Source of the DNA: Parastagonospora avenae f. sp. tritici 18332-5
Lineage: Eukaryota; Ascomycota; Dothideomycetes; Pleosporales; Phaeosphaeriaceae
NCBI GenBank assembly: GCA_022559985.1
Contig: JAFJTR010000085.1
Span: 1-64,000 of the forward strand
DNA length: 64,000 nucleotides
Direction of reading: 5' to 3'
Below are positions 45,104 through 54,779 of the stretch, in pieces (positions within the stretch are counted from its first letter, which is position 1; every line of letters begins with the position of its first letter). The position numbers and the translations under genes were made by a program. A model generated the notes under the pieces. It was not told the DNA's origin and did no database searches. It saw only the letters and a list, made by a program, of their open reading frames with translations.

Positions 45104-45709
45104 TTCCTTGTTGGATTTCCTTTCACTTACTACAGTGTGTGTCTCCGCCTTCACACAGTCGGCATTTGATTCAGAGGTATGGCGATGTGGTTTGAGAAGC
45201 GCTTGGTATGGTTCTAGGGCATGGATACGACGAGCATTGGACTGGGAGGAAAGGATTGGAGCTGAGGATGCTTTGTATTGCGATATACCCCAGGCGATAG
45301 AGAGCCTCATTGATAATAACAACAATAACGAATGGAACTCCGAAACCCTAAATCCCATGATGAAACGTCCAGCATGTACTCACAGGTGCTCACTCCAACA
45401 GCTTCGCCGACCTTGTACTCCCATTAGCCACTGCTAACCCACAAACCCTAGTAGTATTGGCGATGCACCTTCAGCGAAGGATGAACTTAAAGGCACCAGT
45501 GGGCACGAAGCTGGCACTCAGTACGCAAACGCCACGCTGACCTGTGGTGTAGCCAGGATCTGAGGCTACATTGTGCCCTGGAGTTGAGGCTGAAGATTGA
45601 ACACTTGACGAATCCAAGGGGTAACGAGTCTCTTCCCGAAGAAATGATCAGCTGATACCGTGAGCACGATGACGACGATAACGATGGTGAGAAGATCCTC
45701 GCTCCCTTC
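45104..45709. other. Intergenic
   Basis: No convincing gene. A plus-strand frame near 45660-45857 contains a short hydrophobic stretch but lies opposite the better-supported exon of the next gene. Confidence 0.45.
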
Positions 45710-46220
45710 CTATGATACGAGAACTGGGGATGTCGATCTCAATGATGCAGAGGCACGTGGAGAGAGAATGTGTTCAGCTGTCGACATTGCAGTGGTGTAT
45801 GGAGTGATCGTAGCAGCGGTGTGCGAGGGATCAAAGCGTGTTGAAGCTACAGCATGATCGCAGCTTGACTGCAAAGACTTGAAGATGTTGGCAGTGTCTA
45901 AAATGGCCATGCGTACTTACTATGTCTTTGGAGATTCTGTTTGCGAGGTCCTTCCAATCAATGCCGCTGCCAAACATGTCGTCAAACCGAGCGGGACCCA
46001 ATGTCTCCAGAAGAAGATCCTGTATTTCGCACGCGTTCTTGAGCTTGCCAAATTCTGCTAGCCTTGAGCGATCCATAGCGTCCTCTGACAAGCGGCTGCG
46101 CCGCTGTGGTTGGTTAGAGGTAAAGGCCTTGAGAACGTGAGTTGAGACTGAGCAGAATGTCGTGGAAGCTTACTGCAGCTTTTAGAATTTGATCGCAATA
46201 GGGAATCGTTTTGACATTAT
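45710..46220 (-). CDS. Hypothetical small protein, multi-exon, 5' end unresolved
   Basis: Three exons can be read: about 46174-46220 (ending I-P-Y-C-D-Q-I-L-K-A-A), 45921-46127 (R-L-A-E-F-G-K-L-K-N-A-C and D-M-F-G-S-G-I-D-W-K-D-L) and 45710-45868 (Ser/Thr-rich end). Both introns (46128-46173 and 45869-45920) have GTAAG donors, AG acceptors and phase 0. No start codon was found in frame, so a further 5' exon is needed. The middle exon looks coding by composition. The function is unknown. Confidence 0.4.
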
Positions 46221-46645
46221 TCGAACTGGACTTGCGTTAGCCAGACATTGTAGCGATGTATGCGTTGATGATGCGTGTAACTAGTGATGACTGAATATGA
46301 TGTTGAGTGGTGCGATGGTAACTGGTGGGAGGATGATGTTGAAGGGAGAACTGAGTCGAGCGGTAGAAACTGTTTACAGCAGACTGGGCGACAGCTCCTA
46401 CCCTCGAAAGCAGGTAAGGGCCGCGCGCCTCGGTGAGGTAAGCGTACGATGAACGTGACTCTCACCCTACATTCTCATCTTCGACAATCGAAATGTTGGA
46501 GAGAGTAAGTGTGAAGATTCGCACAAGTATGGCATTACATGCTGTGCTCAATGTTGCATGAGCAGCTCTAATCCTAGAGCATCAATGCTGAGCCTGATCT
46601 CGGACCATCCTTTCGACTCCATCGCCACCAGCTTCAAGCACGCAC

Positions 46646-47125
46646 TCACTGCGCCGGCGAGTGTATCCGTATGGCCACAGTCACATGATGAGCCCTCTCT
46701 CGCTGCACTGGCCTACCGCGATCAAAGCCGCCAAGCTCTTTGTCCATGAACCATCTGTACAATTGTATCGACATCCTCCTCGATTTCTCGTCGCTCATAT
46801 CGCTATCCACAAACGCCGCCGCCCTCTCGATGTCCTTATGCGGATCAATTGAGCAGCATGAGAAGGTATTCTGCAACAAGCGTTGGGAGAAGGTTCCCAA
46901 TCCGATTCCACGATGAGCTTGCACCAGGCCGTAGCCGATCCAGAGGAGGAACAGGAGACCGATGAAGATGCTGGCGATACGATCACCCTCTTTGCATGGG
47001 ATCTTAGAGGTGGTTGTATTATCGCATACAGTAGCATTCAATAGGGCGGTGGTGAGTTCATTGGAATGACGGCAGATACATGCCGTTATATTCACTTCGG
47101 CGGTGGCGGTGGTGGTGATAGACAT
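46646..47125 (-). CDS. Small membrane protein of a local family (member 1)
   Basis: A single exon encodes 159 residues. The N-terminal 46 residues carry four cysteines (C-I-C-R-H and two more) and several N-x-T/S sites, as in an extracellular or lumenal domain, though no classical signal peptide is visible. A transmembrane helix follows at about 50-72, with F-I-G-L-L-F-L-L-W-I-G-Y-G-L-V-Q-A, then a tail with C-C and charged residues. The helix pattern G-x(4)-x-W-I-x(3)-L-V-x-A matches the neighbours at 49458 and 47637. It may be a type III or signal-anchor protein. No known family is recognised. Confidence 0.6.
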   Translation of the reverse strand: MSITTTATAEVNITACICRHSNELTTALLNATVCDNTTTSKIPCKEGDRIASIFIGLLFLLWIGYGLVQAHRGIGLGTFSQRLLQNTFSCCSIDPHKDIERAAAFVDSDMSDEKSRRMSIQLYRWFMDKELGGFDRGRPVQRERAHHVTVAIRIHSPAQ

Positions 47126-47636
47126 GGTACAGGCGCGCCAGTTGATCGGGAATTGTGAACCGTCGCGGGAAAACTACCAGATGTCAGGCTTGAGCTTCGT
47201 GGGTGCAAGTGGGCGCGACACGTACGAATGGTGCCGTTGAAGCAGTGAACTGAAGACGGAGTGTGTGCGGGTGTCACAAAGAGCAGAGTCTGCGGAGTTA
47301 TAAAGTGCTTTGGAAGTCGCGATCGTGTGAAGTACTAGGTTGTGCGTTTGCTGTAGACCACGTGCCCGACTAATTCGTGCGCTCTTCACAACGTTTGTCA
47401 CGTCGCGCTTCACAGAGCCCTTATCACGAAGGCTACATGTAGTCGTCAACGTCGGGCATGCGAAGGGCTCGGGTATGGCGAAGGGGGTAAAGAGTCACAA
47501 TGACTCGAAAACTGTACAAAAAAACCACGACTATGCTGCCATTGAACATTTCCATGAACTAAGACAACGCAAAATCTACCACTAGCCCTCCCAAACAACA
47601 CCTTACAAACTGGACCCTCCACACGGCCCGCCATTT
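47126..47636. other. Divergent intergenic region
   Basis: This separates two divergent small membrane-protein genes. A (CCACCG)-type triplet repeat at about 47098-47116 lies in the coding start of member 1. Nothing else was found. Confidence 0.45.
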
Positions 47637-48067
47637 ATGTTCATGGATTCGACCAATATCTCGCATGGCAGAAGCTATCATCTCTCGAAAGTTCTCGTAA
47701 GCCATGCTCCAGCTTCCGCCAAAGCACCCCATCTACTGCTAACTTTTGCCCTGAGGCTACAAAGCTCCAGCTCATCATCCTAGTCGATGCAAGTACAGTT
47801 CCCAAAGGAATGAAGGGCGGTTTGAGCGGTTTGGCCCCAGGACAAGATTACAAAATCTCCAGTCTAGGGCGCAAGATCGATGGTAAAAAAGTCGGCCTCG
47901 TTGTTGGGTGCATTGTCGGAGCTTGGATCCTATTCGCGCTGGTCGTGGCAGCGTCGGCCAAGGAGAAGACGAGGAACAGGAGTATTGTGGCAGGTTCGCC
48001 GATTGGTTATGTCCAAATTAAAAGTGCTGCCCGAATTGCAGTCGGGGGGGCTGTATTTGTTGATTGA
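47637..48067 (+). CDS. Small membrane protein of a local family (member 2)
   Basis: Exon 1 (47637-47696) and exon 2 (47756-48067) join in phase 0 across a 59-nt intron (GTAAGC, CTGCTAAC, GAG) and encode 123 residues. A short hydrophobic stretch next to the junction reads L-Q-L-I-I-L-V-D-A-S-T-V-P, closely like I-L-L-V-D-S-A-S-A-M-P in member 4. A transmembrane helix follows (G-L-V-V-G-C-I-V-G-A-W-I-L-F-A-L-V-V-A-A), then a basic tail (K-E-K-T-R-N-R). No catalytic motif is seen. The shared intron place and helix pattern suggest common ancestry with the neighbours. Confidence 0.6.
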
Positions 48068-48366
48068 GAAGGTTTCGGTCATGGGGTGTATTTCTGCCAT
48101 AAGGTGCGCAATAAATCGATCATATTGTACTTCGCGACGACTTTATAATTATACTTGGGTTATGAAGGATATTCAGCTAAAAGCACACCTCAAAATTCCG
48201 ATGCATCATCTTGTCAGATATTACGAGTGGTGAGAGGTCCGGAAGCCGAACAAGGCCGTACAAGCCAACTCGATCCTACTTCGGCTGAACTAGTACGAAA
48301 GCATGTATATCTTAAGAGCGCTTTCAAGACAACACGAAAGAAGGCAGAAGAAGAAAAAATCGTGAA

Positions 48367-48897
48367 TCAAAATCTATTAGGTTGTATCAACGATCTGACA
48401 CATCTACATGTATATTTCAAACCGACCCCACACCTCCCCCTCTCACACCCATCACAATAATGGTACCTCGCATACCCCCTGCACTTTCTATGATAGATAT
48501 CCCTCCGATTACCACAGCACATCGCCCTTAAAAACCTACTGCCCCAGCGCTCTTCCTTGTCGTACTTGCTCGTTTCCCATAGTGGCGGGGCGACCCACAT
48601 GAGAAGCAAGTAGACTATCAAGCCCACTGGTACGGCGTAGCTTTTCCACGCTGGCGCGGTGGAGGCGTGAGGTTGGAATGGCGATTTGGCCATGACATCG
48701 TGGGTCTGAGATGGCAGGGGTGGATGCGGTGCGACATGGGATGCCGTGGCCGTTGAGGACAGCGCTGCAAGCACCTGACGAGTGTAGTCAGCGGTGATCC
48801 ACGATCTTCACTTCTCGGCACAGACTTGGATGAATGCGAAAAAGGCCAGGTATTCTAGTATATTGATGCAGCGAGAAAAGAGCTGAATCAAAGTCAT
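48367..48897 (-). CDS. Small Cys-rich membrane protein (member 3)
   Basis: Exon 1 (48826-48897, M-T-L-I-Q-L-F-S-R-C) and exon 2 (48367-48774) join in phase 0 across a 51-nt intron and encode 159 residues. The intron interrupts an N-terminal hydrophobic stretch (Y-L-A-F-F-A-F-I-Q then V-L-A-A-L-S-S) ending in a small-residue T-A-T-A-S that could be a signal cleavage site. A Pro/His-rich loop is followed by a transmembrane helix (A-V-P-V-G-L-I-V-Y-L-L-L-M-W-V) and a tail with about eight cysteines (M-C-C-G, Y-C-D-G-C, R-C-G, C-R-C), perhaps a metal-binding or palmitoylated region. The donor GTCTGT is weak. Its relationship to the other members is less certain. Confidence 0.5.
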
Positions 48898-49457
48898 AAT
48901 GCGTCCGAACGTTCTCTAACAAAACACCAATCCCGGCAAACTTCGTGAATAGCGTGGATGCGAGAGAAGATAGGGGGAGGTGTGAATTATTCGGGGAGTA
49001 AAATATATAAGGTATTGTTGGTGACACCGAGCACTGTTCGCCATGTGATGTGGCAGAGTGACACACAGTACGTGGCCCAAACGCAGTATTTGAAGAGGGG
49101 TTGCGAGAAGTGCGCTAATCATGGCAAAGAGGCAAGTGACTTGATCGGCTGTATTGACAACGAAAGGATGCTTGGTGACAGCTTGTTGGGCAAACTTGTC
49201 GGAGGACTCGGTAAGGAAGTCTAGATGGAAGAGCTATACTTAGCAGATGATAATTGTTAGGGGTCGCAGACTTCGGATGAGAAGTTGGTCTCTTCGGTCA
49301 CAGCAAATCACGTAAGACTACTCAGGACATGTCATGATAAACACTTGGTTGTTTTTGCGTTTCCTGCTCAAACTCAATCTAAAATGCTTCATGAGTATCC
49401 GCATCACGACTTTCCTTGCTCATCCCAGATCCCTGATTCCCACTGCCACCAACAACA

Positions 49458-49825
49458 TCAGCAGCGCAGCTGAAAGATAAGCGCATTCTTAACCCGAACC
49501 AAGTATGGTTGTCCATTCTTCCTCGTAAACAGTGCGTGCACAAGTGCGAACACAATCCACAGCTCGAAAATTCCTCCAAATACGAGTAATATGATGGTCG
49601 AGGGCATCATCTTTCCTGTGGGCTGTGCAGTGGGGCCACGCTCTGTGGGCTCGATGACTGAAGGTATGGGCCTGGGCATGGCTGATGCTGAGTCGACAAG
49701 AAGAATGTATGCAGCCTGTATAGAAGTCAGTAACGTGTCGTGGGAGAACCAGAGCGGAGAGTACGTACCGCCAAGGCTGGGAACACGAAAGGTATGGGAA
49801 AATGCTGATCAATGGTACAAAGCAT
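49458..49825 (-). CDS. Small membrane protein of a local family (member 4)
   Basis: Exon 1 (49769-49825) and exon 2 (49458-49715) join in phase 0 across a 53-nt intron (GTACGT to ACAG), giving 104 residues. The N-terminus is signal-like (F-V-F-P-A-L-A, intron, A-A-Y-I-L-L-V-D-S-A-S-A), then a Pro/Thr-rich loop, then a transmembrane helix (I-I-L-L-V-F-G-G-I-F-E-L-W-I-V-F-A-L-V-H-A), and a short basic tail ending in Cys. The helix is the clearest match to members 1 and 2. The function is unknown; secretion-pathway or plasma-membrane location is inferred. Confidence 0.6.
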
Positions 49826-50414
49826 CGGATTTGAGATTTGTGGGGATCAGGGCTCATTTACTGACTCTTGCAGTGGTGTAAGTCATATGAAAGTAGCAGT
49901 AACGCTCCATGGTCATCTTGAATTACTGAAGCTATTCAAATTCGAACTCACATATCAAAGGAGACTGGTAATTCACAAGCTGCCTTCTCTTGATAGCTCT
50001 ATGTGAACTTCCATGGAGTGTCTGTCGCATATATGGGTGTGGAGGTAGCATATCCATGGCTTGAAGTGATATCAAGTGATTAAGAACAACGTACGCTGGT
50101 ATAGACGAACGAAAATTGTTGGTGTTGGCATTCATCACGTCTGTAGGTAGTCGCAGCTGCGTTGATTCTCGGTGGAGGCAGGTGCATGCCAGTTCCAAGC
50201 GCCGGCACACCACCGTCACTGCCACATTGGCAGTGCCGTTCCTGGAACGCGTCTTGAATGAGACGTGCAGCCGTTGCTTCACACACGCGTGCCAGTCATA
50301 TATCCTCACACTTTTGACTAGCATGATAACACACCATTCTCTTTACGCCTATCATTACTAGTAGTTCTCCTTTACGCTCTCGATCAAACACTCTTGCAAA
50401 CTACTTTCGCTTCG
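49826..50414. other. Divergent intergenic region
   Basis: This lies between member 4 (minus) and the HNH-like gene (plus). Short frames exist on both strands, none convincing. Confidence 0.45.
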
Positions 50415-51623
50415 ATGTCCGGCATTGACTGCGACGTTCTGGACGATATTCATAAGTCTCGACGTGCTGCAAAGCTCGAAAAGGAAGCTCAAAACGCTGA
50501 TCGAATCGCCAACCAGCTCGACAAGCTCGACGAGCTCGACAATCCATTTAAAATGCAGAGTATTGTCAACAAAATAACAGGAAAAGAGCCCCGGCGCAAT
50601 GGTGAAATCAAACTGGTCAACATCGCCTTCCACCATGCCGGCTACGATCCCAAGTCATTCAACACGGTCATGTTCCGCCTCAAAGGATCGAAACACTATG
50701 ACGGCGGTGTGATGGCGAGTTTGGCACTTCTGTTTTTCTACTTGCTCATCGACGATGACACATCCAAATTTCTTTTCTTATCGCGCATACGAGGAGGGGA
50801 ACCACTAAATGTGAGAGCGGACACTATCTTGTGGGACAGCGACTTATACCTGCATTGCCCGAATCCCGACGACCCAGCCGACAAGCTATGGCAGTTTCCA
50901 CTTCTCCCTAGCTTCACCATGTGGCAAGTCCCTCGGAGCCGGCCGATGCATTGGAAAGATGCGAGAAAGAGTATGGCGAAGACGAACAGCAACCTCCAGT
51001 TTTCCGGACTTAAGACAAATGCCGATCTTGACTTGATGACTTTCTGCAATGATGCGGTTAGTAATCGCGATTGGAAATGCGTTCTTTCCGGCGCGTATGA
51101 ATCGAAATGCGAGCGCGCATACATCGTGCCTCTACGACTGCGCAATCTGTGGGTAACGGAGAAAATGGGCAGGTGGTATGGCGACAAGTCATTCATCAGA
51201 GGCGCTAACACACTCCTCACCGCCGCTATCAAATCAACTGCAAAGAGACAGCGACTGAAAGTCCCCTACGACGAAGCAACGGACATGTACCACCCCATGA
51301 ACGGACTATACTTGAGGAGCGATATCGCGCAGGCGTATGATAACGGAGATTTCATACTGATCCCCGAGGGCGCGCGCTGGATCGCGCACTTTTTCGATCC
51401 GGCACACAAGTTGGCATATCGGTTTGACCACGAGACAGTCAAAATTAGTCACGAAATCTCTCGGAGTTTGCTATTGGTCAGACCGGCTATGGTTGCGTTC
51501 AGACATGCGTACGGGTTTCTCAATCAGGTTCAGCCAAAGTCGGCAATGAAGGAGAACAAGGCCACTACGCCCGCGCAGCCGCCTGTGGAAAATGCGACGG
51601 AAAGTCTGGGACTACTGTTGTAA
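50415..51623 (+). CDS. HNH-fold protein, probably catalytically inactive
   Basis: A single exon encodes 402 residues, and I chose the ATG at 50415 because upstream codons have no ATG. The central part resembles the fungal HNH_2-type endonuclease region: C-V-L-S-G near residue 220, then A-Y-I-V-P, an aromatic-rich stretch with N-L-W, then M-N-G-L-Y-L-R-S-D-I and a hydrophobic F-I-L-I-P strand. Active relatives have His in A-H-I-V-P and S-D-I-H-x-x-F-D; here these are Tyr236 and Ala305. An N-terminal charged helix (residues about 8-45) and an L-F-F-Y-L-L-I-D-D-D segment precede it. These fungal genes often have unclear roles, and nuclease activity is not expected from this copy. Confidence 0.6.
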   Translation: MSGIDCDVLDDIHKSRRAAKLEKEAQNADRIANQLDKLDELDNPFKMQSIVNKITGKEPRRNGEIKLVNIAFHHAGYDPKSFNTVMFRLKGSKHYDGGVMASLALLFFYLLIDDDTSKFLFLSRIRGGEPLNVRADTILWDSDLYLHCPNPDDPADKLWQFPLLPSFTMWQVPRSRPMHWKDARKSMAKTNSNLQFSGLKTNADLDLMTFCNDAVSNRDWKCVLSGAYESKCERAYIVPLRLRNLWVTEKMGRWYGDKSFIRGANTLLTAAIKSTAKRQRLKVPYDEATDMYHPMNGLYLRSDIAQAYDNGDFILIPEGARWIAHFFDPAHKLAYRFDHETVKISHEISRSLLLVRPAMVAFRHAYGFLNQVQPKSAMKENKATTPAQPPVENATESLGLLL

Positions 51624-51700
51624 TTAAACCATGGTACTAGACGTATGATCAATAGTAAAACGGGGTCTTTTTGCCCATTATCAAGTACAACAGGTGATGC

Positions 51701-53301
51701 TCAGAATAACTTGAATCCACCCGGAACTTGTCTTTGAAATATGCCAGTCGGATCATACTTTCTCGCAACCTGTTTCAACTTCATCTTCTGCTCCTCTCCA
51801 TAGCCACCCAACGGATCTTGGAACCCAGCAGCAAAGTTGAGGTACTTGTACGGATGATACACACCCTCCGCTTGTGTGACCTGTTCGATGACCGCGATCA
51901 AGTCCTTCAGACCCTTGTTGAGACCCTGAGTCGCTTGAACGCCGTCAAAAGTGAACACAATCTGCAGGAAGACCATATTGTTTGTTCGTTCCCCGGGCGC
52001 AAAGCCTAAGCTGTTTGGAGATGAGACGTTCTTGGGCGATGGGAGAGCTTGGAATGTCAACTCAGCCGAAGGGTTGGCAGAGGCATATTCATCGCAGATT
52101 CTGGGAACGAGGCTTCTCCACAGCGCATGAACTTTATGCACAATCGTAGCATCGACGTGAAATGAGGTCGTTGCCCATATTGTGCTGTTCGAATTAATGA
52201 GCATGAGTGCAAGTAAAGATGAAAAGGAAAAGTCTGGCTGCATACCGTCTGGGTGATGCTATGACCTGCATTGAGGCGTTTCTTGTGTGCTCGCTGATCG
52301 GCGCTTCTACCATACCGTTCGAGATTTGCGGCTTCACTTCCGTGATTTCCTTCAAACCACCAGGCCTGAGATCGGTTTTAGTGTACCACATAATCGCGAC
52401 TGGATTAAATTTCGTCTCAGAGTGATTGTATCGAATGGTAGCCCAGCCAGCAATGTACTTGTCTGGCGTTCCCGCTGTTTTCATGTTGGTAAAGGCAGTC
52501 AAGAATTCTGTAGCTGCGCCTGGTGCGTATACAATTCTGCCGCCCCAGATACGCGTCGCTGGGTATGCTTCGAGATCGAAGCGAGTGACTATGCCGAAGT
52601 TGTTCTGGCCGCCTTTGAGAGCTGCGAAGAGATCCTGCCGCGATGTTGCATTAGCGTTCACAATAGCCCCGCTTGCAAGGACAATTTCGAAGTTCAAGAT
52701 TGAGTCGCACGCCCAGCCAAACTGAGGCGAGAAGAATGAGACACCGCCTGGCACCGGTCAGCGCTCCCATCGATAGATACGTGCGGAAAAATCGAATACC
52801 TCCAGTTAGAAATCCCGCTGTGCCCACAACACCGATGCGACCTGCAAGAACAGTCAAGTTTCTCTTCTCTGCTGCATTGTACGCATCTTGCGACAATGCA
52901 CCTGCTTCGACTCGCACGACTTGATCGTCTCGTGAGACTTCTACGGCCTTCATGCTTTGCATGTCGATAGTAACACCGTTGTCGATATTGTTGAAGCCAG
53001 CATTAGCATTGTGACCACCACCCTTCACAGCAAAACGCGTGCTATTACTCTCATTCAGCACGCCGAGTGTGACTGAGACATCTTGCGCTGATGTTGGACG
53101 AACAATGCAGTTGGGGTGAAGACGGAGCTGGATGAATGGATATGACGAGATTGAAGCATTATAGATAGGCGCATCCGGGAAGAAGACCCGGTCTGGAAGT
53201 TGCAACGCCAGTCCATGGCATACTGTAATTTGCGTTGTATTGTCTGCCCTGACGAGACCAAACGCGAGAGCGAAGAAAAGAGCCAGTCGAGAAAAGTTCA
53301 T
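51701..53301 (-). CDS. Secreted FAD-linked oxidoreductase (BBE-type)
   Basis: Exons 52800-53301, 52246-52747 and 51701-52184 join exactly (G-F-L-T-G then G-G-V-S-F-F; R then T-I-W-A-T) for 495 residues. A signal peptide (M-N-F-S-R-L-A-L-F-F-A-L-A-F-G) leads into an FAD_binding_4 domain with the FAD-linking His97 in G-G-G-H-N, and the A-G-R-I-G-V-V-G-T-A-G segment where bicovalent relatives carry Cys, so only a His link is expected. The C-terminal BBE region ends Y-L-N-F-A, then K-Y-D-P-T-G-I-F. Several N-x-S/T sites suggest glycosylation. Such enzymes oxidise sugars or phenolic and alkaloid-like substrates; the substrate is not readable. It is not in a visible biosynthetic cluster. Confidence 0.9.
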
Positions 53302-54779
53302 CGTTAGAACAAGAATATGATATGCACTCAACACACTCAAAGCTCTGTTCTTATACTTGTCAAGAAAATCTGCATCATGCGCAGGCTGACCGGACCATGC
53401 CGAAGTATCAACCCTCCATCATCGCGACATACGAAGCTGTTCTCCATCCGCATACGAGCATTGTCAGTGGCGTCGTACTTTGGTAAGCCACAATTCAATA
53501 TCCGTGAAGTGATTGGCTTGGCGGAGAAAGCGCCCGAATTACGAAGTCAGCCTTCGACATGCATGTGCTGATCTCTCATACTGTGGGGAGCCGTGGAACT
53601 GACAAACCTGCACCCCCGAACGCAATTATCGTATGAAATGCAGCGTCTAATTTGACGATCGGTGAAGAGCTGGGCACAACCCCTGCTCGTGTGTAATTGG
53701 TGTCAAGTGAGGTGTAGTCTCCAAAGCTGCATTGCAATCGAAGCAACCTTCGCATGATCAGAACTAGTGCACCGAGCAGTTGCGGAGTAAGCTGCGATGA
53801 TGCTTGAACTTGTGTTCATAGTCCCCGGTCTTGTAGCTGCAGCAGCTGGAAGATGTTCCAGAAGATGACACGAGACAGTCACAGATTGTGACGACCTGAT
53901 AATGTCAACTCTTCGAAAATGGCGGTCTCAAACTGTCAGGTTTTCTAATTAGTACTCAAGTATCTCAACTATCGATTGCGTTGAAAGTCGTCTAGGTTTA
54001 CCCGTCTAGAGCTTCACCGAGAAGTCGAATGCCACTGAACTGGTCGTTTGTTTTCATGAGCCCTTTCCGCTTACGGAAGCTGGGACTGCTCGTATCACCA
54101 CCTTCCGAAGAGACGAGTCGTGGGGCATCGGAAACGTCGTGCCTTGAACGCATGTGGTGTTACCGCTTACGAACAAGGCAAGAATTCGGAAAACCTGCAT
54201 GACTCTGAGAGGATGTAGCTGACAAGGCTGTCGTGCTGAAAAGGATGACCCCTCTTACCTAATGGTCAGAAGCTAACGGAGAGATTTTCGGCAAGATTAT
54301 GAGTGACTCTGTGTCGGACCGGCATAAATAGGTGGAGCGCAGTATGGTGGATCTTTATGGAGATGCAGAACATTTGACCGATTCTATACTTCTGGGTAGT
54401 AGGTCGTTACTCACTTACGAAAATGTCTCATAATTTTTGGAGAGTGTGGTTCGAAAGTGATGATATCACGGCAGAAATTATGGCATGCCACCAGACTTTC
54501 AAACGGTGCGGAAATAGAATCAATGAAGCTATGCGAGGCTAGAGACATCAGCACAGTATAGGTCAAAGTGGCAAAAGCTCGGAAGATCATTGTTCATACA
54601 AAAAGAGGTGGGCAGTGTAGTCGGAATTCGGGATAGCGTGTACCGTAGCTACCCCACGTCGCGCCGTTTATGGAGACACCAAGACTAGCAATGACGTCCA
54701 ACAGTACATAAAGTGGACTTCATCAGCAACCCAACAAGTTCAAAACACCAATTTCGCATCAATTCTACGTACAGCAAGC
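53302..54779. other. Long intergenic region between divergent genes
   Basis: This 1.5-kb stretch lies between the FAD oxidase and the isomaltase. It is somewhat AT-richer than the genes, with no open frame of convincing composition, no tRNA-like element and no clear repeat. It presumably includes both promoters. Confidence 0.55.

Noticed and set aside
45660..45857. Plus-strand small membrane-protein-like frame
   Set aside because: It begins at GTG, has only a short hydrophobic stretch and lies opposite an exon with in-phase splice sites.
53302..54779. Possible tRNA or transposon remnant in the long intergenic region
   Set aside because: I saw no B-box-like sequence in a foldable context, no terminal repeats and no transposase-like frame.
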